Below are positions 10,388-20,790 of a stretch of 64,000 nucleotides of DNA, piece by piece. The stretch covers positions 39,398-103,397 of the forward strand of contig JAGFNX010000121.1 of the NCBI GenBank assembly GCA_017657125.1. The letters are read 5' to 3'. The position numbers were made by a program, and so were the translations under genes. The notes under the pieces were generated by a model. It did no database searches. It saw only the letters and a program-made list of their open reading frames with translations, and was not told where the DNA came from. The DNA is from Scopulariopsis brevicaulis (Eukaryota; Ascomycota; Sordariomycetes; Microascales; Microascaceae). Each line of letters begins with the position of its first letter. The first letter of the stretch is position 1.

Positions 10388-13300
10388 ATGAGTTTCGCCA
10401 TCGAGGCTCCTGGGGAGGCCCAGCCCCTCAGCCCCGACGAGCTCTATTTGGCCCTCCAAGATGCCACCTCCTCCACGACATCAGGCCCCAGGAGGCAGGC
10501 CGTGGGCCAGCAGCTGTCAGCTTGGGAGTCCCAGCCGGGATACTACTCCTCCCTTCAAGTTAGTTAGCCGGCGCCTTCTGTCCTCCAGGGGATCTGGCGG
10601 CCGTTTCGCTAACATGTCCTGCCACAGAGCATTTTCCTGAACAAGACCCTCCCGACCGAAATCCGACTACTCGCCATTATACAGATGAAAAATGGAATCG
10701 ATAAGTACTGGAGGATGTTTAGCCACGTCAAGGGTGGTCTGAAAGATGAGGAGAAGGCCTTCATCCGATCGAAACTCTTCGAGGGCACCGTAGGCGAGGA
10801 GAACCATGCCCTCGCCCTCCATAACGCGCTGGCCGTCGCCAAGGTAGTGAGGATAGACTATCAGCAGCACTGGCCCGAGGCAATGTCGAGCTTGATAGGG
10901 CTCCTGCGGACGAACAGAAATGGGAACCAAGCCCACCTCCATGGAGCCCTGCTCCTCGTTCTGCGCGTCGTGAAGGAGATGGCCACTGCTCGGCTGCGTA
11001 GGTCGCAGACGGCTCTGCAAGGTATCACGCCGGAGCTAGCGTACCTCCTCGTGGAGATGTATTCGGAACAGAGCACGCTCTGGGTCAACACCCTGACCGG
11101 GGGCCAAGGAGACAAGGCGGCGGCGGAGCAGGCGATGCTCAATAGCCTATTCTGCGCGCGTATCCTACGGCAGCTACTCATCACCGGGTACGAAGCCCCG
11201 TATAAGGACAAGACAGTCCAGGACTACTGGTCGCTGTCGCAGACTCATTTCGGGCAGTTCCTCGGCTACATCAGCCAGGGTTCCGCAGTTCCAACAGGAT
11301 ATCGGCATGTCATAGGAAAGCATCTGCTACAATTCTCGAAGCTACACATAGCCATGTCGGACTCCCACCCCGCGAGCTTCGTCTCGCTCCCCAACTCGTT
11401 ACCCCTGCTTCACGCCTACTGGGATCTCGTGGCCAAGTTTGCCGCCGACTTTGACAAGTCAGATGGGGCGCGACAGTCGGCCGGGGCAGGGAATGAGGCC
11501 AAGTACGAGAACGAGAGTGCTCTCCATGAGAAACTAGCACTCATGGCACTCACCCTGCTCCGGAACTGCGTCAGGATTGCCCACCGTCCTTACCAAACCT
11601 TCAGGTACCGGACGGACGAGGAGAAAGAGGAGAGGGAACACGCTGTCAAGTTGCTCAAGACGGAGTGGCTCACGGACGATTTCGTCACGCAAATGACAAA
11701 CGTCTTGATCACACAGCTATTCCTATTCCGCAAGTCTGACCTCGACGCCTGGGAAGAGGAACCGGAAGAGTGGGAGCAGCGGGAGCAAGGCGAGGGCAAC
11801 GCTTATGAGTTTGAAGTGCGGCCATGTGCCGAGAAGCTGTTCCTTGACCTATTAACAAGCTACAAGCAGCTGCTCATCCCCCCTCTCCTCTCGTACTTCC
11901 AGACCTCAACCGCGCCCGGAGCTAGCATACCCACCAAGGAAGCGGTGTATACAGCCATGGGCCTGGCCGCCGCACACATTGTTACTGCCGGAGGCAACGA
12001 CAAGCAAACCTCGGACGGGCAAGCGAACCAGCTGCTCGACTTCGACCATCTCCTCACGACGACCCTGGTCCAAGACGCACAGGAACAGGGACCGCTGGCC
12101 AAGGTCCTCCGGCGGAGACTGGCCATTCTCCTCAGCAGCTGGATCATAGTCCAGAGCACGGAAACGAACCGGCCCGTCATCTATCAACTCTTCACGCACT
12201 TCATGAACCCGAACGACGAGACGAACGACCTCGTGGTTCGCATCACAGCGGCGAGGCAGCTCCGTTGGGTGGTCGACGAGATGTTCTTCGACGTGGAAAA
12301 GTTCCTCCCCTATACAGGGGACGTGATGCCACAGCTGGCCGAGCTGATATCGAACGTTGACGTCGACGATACCAAGCTCGCCATCCTGGAGACTATGAGG
12401 ATTCTTGTGACGAGGATGGAGAGCGCGGCGGCTCAGTTCGGCGATTTTATCATGTCTGCCCTGCCGCAGATATGGGAAGGTTCAGGGGGCGAGGACTACA
12501 TGATCAAGCAGGCGGTAATTGCCATTTTTAGCGCGCTGGTGATGTCTATGGGCGCCGAGGCGCAAAAGTACCAGCACCACATGCTTCCCCTGCTCGGGGA
12601 GGTGGCACGCCCCGGCTCGGATCTTCACTTGTCTTTGATTGATGAGGCGCTCGAGCTCTGGAACTCGGTTATCATGCAGAGCAACCCGCCCCTATCGGCA
12701 GACCTCGTCAACCTAATCGAGCTCGCGCTTCCCCTCCTCGAGTACCAGACGGAAACAGCAAGGAGTTCCCTCGACATTGTCGAGTCATACATCGTCATGG
12801 CGCCCCAGTCCATCCTCGAGGACCGATTCCGCCGGCCGGTGTTGACCGCCCTGGCGCCAATCCTAGAATCGCAGAGCCGCGAGAGGGTGCGCACAGGGAC
12901 GGGCTGCATCGAGTACATCATCCGCGCAGCGACGGAGTTCGGCGGCGCCGGCGGAATCTCGATCATTATGCAGGATATGATGGAGACAGGGTTCCTCCAG
13001 TCCATCCTGCAGTCGCTGCACGACGCGTGGGAGGCGCACCAGACGACGGGGCCCAACCGGAAGGTCAGCAAGCTCAACACGGTCACGGAGGGGGACTACT
13101 TCGCGATCCTGGCGCGCCTCGCGCTGGCGGAGCCCAACGCCTTCATGATGATGCTAGGCTCCTTTGGCCCCGTCGAGGCGGTGTGGAACTGGCTGAGCGG
13201 CGAGTGGTTCTCGCACATGAGCAGCATGGACGACCTCCCGCGGCAGAAGCTCTACCTGCTGGCCCTCACGCGGATCCTCGAGCTCCCGGACCCCGTGCAG

Positions 13301-13642
13301 ACGCTCGCGTTGGGAAAGCTGCAGGACTACTTCTCCATGTGGAACAACACCGTCTCGGAGCTCCAGGACGGGGTGTCAGTGGAGACGGACTGCCTCATGA
13401 ACCCGGAGCTGCCGGCGGAGGAGTGGCACTGCCCGAAGAACCTGAGGGAGAACGAGCTGGCGGCCAAGGACCCGGTTAGCAGCGTCCACGCGTTCGACTT
13501 TGTTAGGGCGAGGTTGGGGGACGTGGTGCAGAGGGTCGGCGGGGAGGAGAGGTTCGAGGCGGAGTGGGGGGCTAATGTCGATAGGGACGTGCTGGAAGGG
13601 TTCAGGCGGCTTTCGCAGGATATTTCCCAAAGGGGGATATGA
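10388..13642 (+). CDS. KAP120: Karyopherin Kap120 / importin-11
   Basis: A beta-karyopherin that carries cargo through nuclear pores under Ran-GTP control. Two exons, 10388-10558 and 10628-13642, give 1061 residues. The 69-bp intron has donor GTTAGT, branch GCTAAC and acceptor CAG. Splicing joins the start MSFAIEAPGEAQPLSPDE to SIFLNKTLPTEIRLLAIIQ, which completes the importin-beta N-terminal domain (about residues 38-110: QQLSAWESQPGYY, then KNGIDKYW). The conserved segment ALAVAKVVRIDYQQHWPE is typical of importin-11. The rest is alpha-helical HEAT-repeat sequence with no other domain. The length fits the family (about 1000-1050). It points towards DSK2 in the same direction with a separate promoter. 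Confidence 0.93.
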
Positions 13643-14610
13643 GGAGGGTTATGTTCTTGTCACTTGGAGACGGTGGATATCCTATGAGGGGTCCATGTTG
13701 GGGAAGGTGGCGAAGGTGGACGATAGAAAACGCGGGTACGGTCCGTAATATCACGAGGGTAACGGCTAGCGATGATGAATATAATCCCCGATTGCATTTA
13801 CTTTATCGATTACCTGGGCTTATCGAATCGCAGGGGAACAGTATCGCCATCCCGTTGTGCATAGCATGCTACGGGCAGCTGGTCTCGTTTGCTTGGAGGC
13901 AGCGTGCTTCGAGGTGGAACCCGGTGGACGGCGGTGGAAGCTCGGCTTCAGGGGCTCAACGTGGCCGCAGCGCAGGTTGTCCGAGGCAGGGCGTAGGAGC
14001 CGGGCACGCTCCCACCGTGCCGACGAAGGGCAAGGACGAAGGGCAAGGTCACTGCGGATGAAACCTCGTTATCGTCTCTGCGCGATTTTCTCGGCGCCGT
14101 CTTTCGTTTCTTCACCGTTGACTTGGGTCCTGTCTCAGTCGGTGCCTCTGCCGATCCGCCAGTGAAGCTCGGGGAAGGACACGGTATGACAGCACTAGCA
14201 GCCACTATCCTCCCCCGCTAAGTCCACCCCACCCAAACATTCCAACATCAATCACCCCTGCTCCCAGCCGCAGGCGCCACTCGCCGCTCCTACCGACATC
14301 ATCAAACGAATCCGGCGTTCCTCCCTCACGCCATCGCTACGATCCGTCTCTCTTCCTTCCCAGAACACTTCGTGTGATCTTTGCCGCCCTAGCAAGAATC
14401 TCGTCTGACACCCCAACGACTTTCGACCGTCCCCCGCAGCCTTTACGAGGCGAGCTCCGACCCGACAGCCCGCGACAGGCCGACCGACCGCTTGCCGCTT
14501 CCCCATTTCGCATTACAAACAGCCAAGCTCCCCGCCACGCGCCATCCACCAGCGACTCGTTACACCTCTTTCCCCTTCCCTCTCCATCACCCTCTCCACA
14601 CCGCAAAAAA
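13643..14610. other. Intergenic region KAP120 to DSK2
   Basis: A 968-bp spacer between two genes on the plus strand. The second half (14220-14610) is strongly C-rich with many CCC/TCC runs and reads as the DSK2 promoter and leader. No reading frame in the spacer shows family motifs. Confidence 0.4.
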
Positions 14611-15931
14611 ATGGCCGACAACACAGAAGGCGGCGACGCCCCGCAGGAGCTGACCTTCAAGGTCAAGTCCTCAGGCGACAACGTACACACGGTGACGATG
14701 CCCGAGTCGGCGACGATTAGCGAGCTGAAGGCGAAGCTGTCGACCGAGGAGTACGAGAACATACCCGCGGAGCGCCAGCGCCTCATCTACTCGGGCCGCG
14801 TAATGAAGAACGACGACACGCTGAGCACGTACAAGATCAAGCCCAACAACACGGTGCACCTCGTCAAGAGCGCCGCGAGCAACCCCACGCCGCCCACCGC
14901 GTCGTCGTCGGCGTCTACGCCCGCCGTGCCGAATGTGCCGACCAACATGGCGGCCGGAACCGCGAACAACCCGCTCGCGGGGCTGACGGGGGCGCGGTTC
15001 GCCGGCCACGTTCCCCTGCCTAGCCGGTCGATGTTTGGAGCCGACGGAGGTGTAAGTTCCTACCCCTCGCACTGAGCGCCTCGCATGGCTCCCAGTTGCT
15101 AACAGTACTTAGATGGGCCCCCCTCCCAGCGCCGACGAGGTGGCGCGCATGATGTCGGACCCCTCGGTCCAGCAGACGATGAACGCGGCGCTCGACAACC
15201 CGGACTTCATCAACATGCTCATCAACTCGAACCCCACCCTCCGGGATCTCCCCAACGCCCGCGAGATGCTCCAGTCGCCCTTCATGCGCCAGATGATGAC
15301 CAACCCCGATATGATCCGGATGGCCAGCCAGATGCAGGGCCAGGGCGGGATGCCCTCGTTCCCGGCGCCCGGCGCCACCGACCAGACGCCGTCCGACGCG
15401 CCCTCCGCGGGGAACCAGGGGGGCGAAAACGCGGGGGCGGGGGCGGGGGCGGGGGCGGGCGGCATGCCTCAGATGCCGCCGCTTGGGATGCTGTTCCCTG
15501 GTTTCGGCGGTGCGAACCCCGCCGCTGGGGCGGGAGCCGGGACCGCGAACCAGGGCGAGGGCGCCGGTGCGGGAGCGGGAGCGGGAGCGGGCGCCGGCCA
15601 GGCGCCTCCTAACCCCTTCCTCTCCTTCCTCAACCCGAACGCCGTCCCCGGCGCGCAGGGCGCGGGCGCGGGCGCGGGCGCGAACCCCGACCTGCAGCGC
15701 TCGCTGCAGGACTTCCTCTCGACCATGGGCATGGGGGGCATGGGTGGCATGGGAGGCGCGGGCGCGCCCGCCGCGCCGCCGGACAACAGGCCTCCGGAGG
15801 AGCGGTACGCCGAGCAGCTGCGGCAGCTGAACGACATGGGGTTCTTCGACTTTGACACCAATGTTGCGGCGCTGAGGAGGAGCGGGGGGAGCGTGCAGGG
15901 GGCTATTGAGCATCTTCTTGGGGGGAGCTGA
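14611..15931 (+). CDS. DSK2: Ubiquilin Dsk2 (UBL-UBA proteasome shuttle)
   Basis: Dsk2 binds ubiquitin chains with its UBA domain and the proteasome with its UBL domain, and delivers clients including ERAD substrates. Two exons, 14611-15051 and 15113-15931, give 419 residues; the 61-bp intron has donor GTAAGT, branch TGCTAAC and acceptor TAG, in phase 0. The UBL domain is at residues 13-88 (ELTFKVKSSGDNVHTVTM through NNTVHLVKSA). An STI1-like region follows at about 155-215 (MMSDPSVQQTMNAALDNPDF, then NPTLRDLPNAREML). A Gly/Ala/Pro-rich linker occupies about 230-365. The UBA domain is the last 45 residues (EERYAEQLRQLNDMGFFD to AIEHLLGGS). The Gly-Ala part of the linker is encoded by GC-rich minisatellite DNA. 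Confidence 0.95.
15433..15459 (+). repeat. G-rich minisatellite inside DSK2 coding sequence
   Basis: Five GGGGG/GGG runs separated by single C bases occur in the coding strand. They encode a Gly-Ala repeat in the Dsk2 linker. Four or more G3+ runs with one-base loops match the consensus for a G-quadruplex, so structure is plausible in both DNA and mRNA. A second, weaker Gly-Ala repeat of GC-rich six-base units follows near 15565-15600. Confidence 0.8.
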
Positions 15932-16561
15932 GGGTGAGGGTATCGAGGGGAATAGATGCTTTTTCTGTAGTAATTATGAGCCTGGTTGGTTTTTACAAGT
16001 ATGGGGCCATTGGGATTGCTGGGGGAGGTGGGCGAAGGTCGCTCTGGGGCTTGAGCGGTTGAGACCAGGCGCTTGGGTGATGCAATGTCTATGGCTGTGA
16101 GCGGAGGGATGAGGTCAGTTTTGATGGGCTGTGGATTGGGTGCGGCGATGCGCTGCTCGAAGTCCAGGTAAATGAATACACATATGTAAACGCGCCGCCG
16201 TGGACGTGATATCAGCCGAAGCGTTGGGTTCGGACGAGGAGTGGTTGTTCACACTTATAAAGACGGATGGTTGCAACGACAGAAATTCGATCCTGCTGAA
16301 TATGTACTGTTACTGCCACATTGTATTTGTGTATGGTTTATCCATGCAGATTTAACAGGTGTAGGGTGAGCGTTGTCAAGTGTGCCTCTTGGGCGGTTGA
16401 GGACGAGGTGGTGGTTTACATGGTTCAATCTGCCAATTGCAACAAGTCACTCTCACCCCCGAAATTCACCCCACTATCAACGTCAACCAACTTCAACCTT
16501 TCAACATCGACACCGCGTAGCCGAGGCCATCGCTATCCATTTCTCTCGGGTCATTCACGAG
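15932..16561. other. Intergenic region DSK2 to NPR2
   Basis: The first half is the likely DSK2 3' UTR. From about 16430 the plus strand becomes C/T-rich (cactctcacccccgaaattc region), fitting the NPR2 leader. No gene is supported. Confidence 0.4.
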
Positions 16562-16594
16562 ATGAGTCCGGGGCGCGGGGACATGAGACCATGA
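16562..16594 (+). promoter_or_regulatory. uORF overlapping the NPR2 start codon
   Basis: An ATG at 16562 opens a ten-codon reading frame (MSPGRGDMRP) that ends in TGA at 16592-16594. That stop overlaps the NPR2 start codon as ATGA (16591-16594). Ribosomes that translate the uORF therefore end exactly on the NPR2 initiator. This arrangement is known to allow termination-reinitiation or to repress the main frame. That it lies within the transcript is inferred from the C/T-rich leader just upstream. The uORF itself contains a second in-frame ATG at codon 8. Confidence 0.6.
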
Positions 16595-18043
16595 TCCAAG
16601 GAATATTCTACGCGAGGTTCCTCCCAAAGGAGGGTACGTCCATCCCACCTCACCTCACCTCATCCCATCCCTTTCGCAACTTCCCATAACCCCCCCAAAA
16701 ATGGCCATACCGAAGCTTCACTTCTAACACTCTACAGGACCCCGCATCGTCGCCCAGTCGCCCCCAAACCTCCTCGGGCCCCCCAAGACCTCCCTCCTAG
16801 ACTTCGACCACCTCCAGCCCTACATCATCCCCCGCAAGCCCTTCTGCAACCGCCTCGTCACCGCCACTGACGCCTCAGGCAAGCACGTCGTCGTCAGCCA
16901 CCCCGTCCTCATCTCGGACGAGAAGTACTCGCGCAACGAGTTCATGTTCAACTTTGGCGTCGTGGTGGAGGAGGGGAGCGACCGCGGGGCATTTGAGAGG
17001 GTCGTGAGGAGGCTGGCGGTCACGTTTGGGGAGATGGAGGTCCAGGATGGGTATTTGAGTAGCCAGGAGGGGAAGGAGGGCGGGATTGGGAATGAGGGGA
17101 AGGCCGTGGGAAGGGATGGGAGGAGGGGGGTTGAGGGGTTGTTGGAGATTGTGAGGGAGGATCTGAATAACTATGGGGAGTGCATGATTCCGGTCGGTGA
17201 GTCTTGCCCTCCTGCGCTCACACATGCTCTCCATCATGTCAATCTACCTGCTGGGTATACAGGCCAGGACTACTGACACCCCCAGACGGCGCCAACACCA
17301 TCAACATGAAGCTCTTCCCCAACTACCGCCCGCCCCCCGACGTCAAGCCCTGGCACGTCCCCATCGCCAAGCTCAAGCTCCCCGACATCGTCGACCCGAC
17401 CTGGGACCTAACAATGCAGAAGCTAATCCCCCACATCGACGGCGTCTCCGATGTCCGCCGCATAGCCCACCTCTCCTCCGTCTCCCTCTCCCTCGCCCGC
17501 ACCGCCCTCCGCCACCTCCTCTACTACGACGCCATCCTCCTCCTCGACATCTTCTTCTTCTCGTCCTGCTACGCGCCCCGCCCGGGCGTCGCCGACTTCG
17601 TCGCAAACGTCGACGGCATGGTGGACGAGTGCGCGGCCTACGCCTGCATCCACTCGCGCCAGCGCCCGAGCAACTTCCACCTCACCCGCCTCATGACCTC
17701 CTTCTGCGTCGGGCGCTCGGTGGTCGAGTGGCTCAAGGCCCACCGCGAGGCGGGGCTTGACGTCCTGCGGTACGTCGACGTGCGGCGGTTCGTGCAGTTC
17801 GGCGTCATTAAGGGGTGCCTGTACCGCGTGAACAAGTTCGTCGTGTCGAAGCAGTACATCGCCGCCCTGGCGACGGGGCAGGGGGCCCCGAGGGCGGGCG
17901 GGGACCCGCTGCAGAGGTATACGGATGGGATGCACTGCTTTGACGAGATTATCACGGAGCTGAACCTTACGGATGAGGAGATCACGGAGAGGTTGAAGGG
18001 GTTGGAGTTGCCTGCGGGGGATCTGACGGTGTTTTACAGGTAG
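16591..18043 (+). CDS. NPR2: Nitrogen permease regulator 2 (GATOR1/SEACIT subunit)
   Basis: Npr2 with Npr3 and Iml1 forms the SEACIT/GATOR1 complex at the vacuole, which switches off TORC1 when amino acids are scarce. Three exons, 16591-16633, 16738-17196 and 17286-18043, give 419 residues. The introns have donors GTACGT and GTGAGT. Exon 1 gives the typical start MIQGIFYARFLPKEG, continued by PRIVAQSPPN. Family landmarks include FDHLQPYIIPRKPFCNRLV, the FMFNFGVVVEE segment, ECMIPVDGANTINMKLFPNY across the second splice, and YDAILLLDIFFFSSCYAP. The C-terminal half (GMHCFDEIITELNLTDEEI) matches family ends. The start ATG overlaps the stop of a short uORF. Confidence 0.93.
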
Positions 18044-18289
18044 TTGGTTTGGCTCGGGGAGTCAGACTTGAACGCGATGTTGCCACGGACAGTGTGTGGA
18101 ATGGCCGAGTGTTCTATGTGTTCTAGGATATCCAAATACAAAACAAGTTTCTCGCACCTCGCTTTCTATGCCGCTTCTATCTTACAATCTTCCCCTCATC
18201 CCCACACCATCCCCACAAGGGAAAACAAGATAACCCTATGATACATTTATATCAAATACACGTCAAATGGAAGAGCCTCTCACAACAGC
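18044..18289. terminator. Convergent 3' ends of NPR2 and mt TyrRS
   Basis: Only 246 bp separate the two stop codons. The middle (18225-18260) contains AT-rich sequence with ATACATTTATATC, which may serve as a 3'-processing element for one or both genes. Assignment is from position and composition only. Confidence 0.3.
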
Positions 18290-20280
18290 TCATTTCCCCT
18301 TCTTAGGTTTCGTGGGGAAGTGGATGTCGGGGTTATTCGGCACAACCTTGAGCGGCCTCCTCTCCGCCTCCTCCGCCTCCGCCTCCGCCGCCTCCCCCTT
18401 CTCCGCCTTGGCCACCTCCTCCTCCCTTATCGCCTTCATGACCTGCCTCAGCTTTCCTGTGTACGGCTCCCCCGGGTACGTCATGCCGCTCTCCTTCCAC
18501 TCCAGGTCGTCCACCATCTCGATGATCCGCACATTGGACTTGCCCCTCCGCAGGATCAGCAGCTTGTTGTCAATCAGGAACCGCTGCGTGTCCGACGGGA
18601 ACCAAGTCTTGACGGGCGTCCAGTCCAGGCTCCCGGGGGTAAGCCGCTGCATGTGCGGGCCCGGCGAGGCAGCGACGTACGCGCCGCCCTGCTGCACCAG
18701 CCTCGTGCCCTCGGTGACGCTCGACGCCAGCCCGCAGGCAAACAGGATCCGCGCGACCGACTTGCCGTTGACCAGCGACTCGGGCAGCTTCATCGTATCC
18801 TGCGTCGCCTCGTTCGCCGTCGTCCGCAGGCCGTCGACCGGCTTGAAGCCCGCGGGCTTGACGCCCTTGGCGGACGTCACCATCCCCTCCGGCAGCTCGA
18901 TGGGCGCCTTGCCGAACATGAGCTGGTGCTGCATCTGCTCGCGGAGCGCCACCTCGGGCCCGTGCACCACGGACGTCACCTCGAAGGCGAGGACGTGCTG
19001 CGCGACGCGCCTAGGCAGGTCCTCTTTGTGGAGCTGCATGAGCGTCGAGATGTCAGACAGCGGGAGGAACGTAAAGAGCTTGAGGAGCCGCTCGACGTCC
19101 TCGTCGGGCCGCGAGACGAAGTAGCCGTAGAACTCGAACGGCGACGTCATGGCGTGGTCGAGCCAGATGGCGTTCCCCGCGCTCTTGCCGAACTTGGCGC
19201 CCGACGAGTCGGTCAGCAGCGGGACGGTGAAGCCCACGGGCTCGTGTGTCCAGTCGCTGGGAATCCTGAGGTGGTCGGCGGTCTCGGTCTCGCGGATGGT
19301 CTTGACGATGTCGATGCCCGACACGATGTTGCCGTACTGGTCCGAGCCGCCGATCTGCATCTGGACGCCGTTCTTCTGGTACAGCTGCCAGAAGTCCCAA
19401 CCCTGGATCAGGGGGTAGGTGAACTCGGCGAACGACATGCCGTCACCCTCGGTCATCTTGCGCTTGACCCTGTTTCCGTGTTAGCACTGGATCTGAACCT
19501 CGCCATACTTTTCGCGAAACCCCGGGGTGGGGGCGGCGAACATACGTTTCCCTGGACAGCATGGGCCCTATCCTAATGTTCCTCCCGAGCCTCTTGAGGA
19601 AGTCATACAGCGGCAGCGAGTTGTGCCACATGTTGTTGTTCCGCAGGTGCGGGCGGCCCGCCCACTCGCCGTCGTACCCGTACTTCCTCCCAATGTCCTC
19701 GACGTTGGCCCACACCTGCTTGAGCTGGTAGTGGATCTTGGTGATGTTCTTCGCAATGTCCGAGTTGGACATGATCTCGCGGCTCTGCAGCCGGTCCGTC
19801 GGGTCGCCGACGCGGGCCGTCGCGCCGCCGATGAGCGTCGTCGTCGAGAGCCCGTTGAAGTAGAGCCAGAAGAGGGGCATCAGCGGGAGGAGGTGGCCCA
19901 CGTGGAGGGACTCCGCCGTGGGGTCGATGCCGACGTACGCGCCGATGCGCTTGTTGAGGATGAGCTTCCGGATGAGCTCGGGGCGCCTGGGATAAGCTTG
20001 TTAGAGGGGATGCGACGGGGGATCGCGCGCCGGACTGCACGTACCCTGCTACGTCCTTGAGGAAGCCTCGATCGGTGAATATGTCCCACACATGCTGCTT
20101 CGTCCCCGCTTCGATATCCTCCGCCCGCTTGGCCCAGTCCTCCTTGGCGGCCTCTACCTTGGCCAGGTACGACTGTGCTATCCCGCGCGTCTGGGTGAAG
20201 ACGGGAGAGAGTGCCCGCTCGCAGGCACCCAGGCGGGCTCTCCTCGTAAGGGCGAGGGCCCGGAAAGCTCGAGGCGCCAT
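18290..20280 (-). CDS. cyt-18: Mitochondrial tyrosyl-tRNA synthetase (CYT-18 family)
   Basis: Charges mitochondrial tRNA-Tyr. Three exons on the minus strand, 20280-20045, 19986-19546 and 19469-18290, give 618 residues; introns are 58 and 76 bp. The N-terminus (MAPRAFRALALTRRARLGAC) is Arg-rich and fits a mitochondrial presequence. Class I signatures are LHVGHL at residues 106-111 (HIGH box) and KFGKS at 318-322 (KMSKS box). TLIGGATARVGDPTDR, GRPHLRNNNMWHNSL and MQIGGSDQYGNI are typical of bacterial-type TyrRS. The C-terminal third holds the S4-like RNA-binding region (LLILRRGKSNVRIIEM). In Pezizomycotina the orthologue CYT-18 also folds group I introns; whether this protein does is inference. 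It shares its promoter region with SDH4. Confidence 0.93.
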
Positions 20281-20790
20281 GGCGAAGACAGTTTGCGCGC
20301 CGAGACGAGGCTTATATGCAAAGTTGTACGGGGCGCATGAACATGGCCACAGGAGACTGGAAGCAGGCAGACTGGAGCTCTTCGCGCGGGAAGCTCTCGA
20401 CGTTTGCGCCGAAATTTTTCGCCAGTGCTGCCACCTGGCGCGTGCCACCCGTAAAGTCCGCCGCGCTCTCACGTGAAAACATCCCGGCATCAGCCGCCGC
20501 CGAGCCTCCTCGACGCCTCGAATCCCAGGCCAAGACCGGAACCTCGAAATTCCCGACCAATGACACAGCTTCCGATTACCACCTCCACATCCTCGGCAAT
20601 CAGGCATTCTGAATTCCGAGAAACCGCCCTCCGTCACAATATCTCAACTTCTTTCAACGACCCGAACACACACACTCCCCCCCATCCCGAGGCCGCGAAA
20701 CAACACCCGCCAATTCCAATCCGCTCTCGCCGAGTTTTATATTCCGAGTCTAGAACGAAAAGCGAACCGCAGCCTCGGGAACAGTCAGCC
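20281..20790. promoter_or_regulatory. Shared divergent promoter, mt TyrRS and SDH4
   Basis: The 510 bp between the two start codons serves two nuclear genes for mitochondrial proteins. A CCAAT pentamer lies at 20557-20561, near the middle (230 bp from the SDH4 ATG and 277 bp from the TyrRS ATG). CCAAT is the known site of the HAP/CBC complex, which controls respiratory genes in fungi. A TTATATTCCG TATA-like stretch lies near 20737-20746 on the SDH4 side. Shared control is inference. Confidence 0.5.

Noticed and set aside
15020..15913. 297-codon minus-strand frame
   Set aside because: Antisense of DSK2 exon 2; Arg/His low complexity produced by the Gly-Ala repeat DNA.
18320..19576. 418-codon plus-strand frame
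   Set aside because: Antisense of the mitochondrial TyrRS third exon; Arg/His/Leu-rich without motifs.
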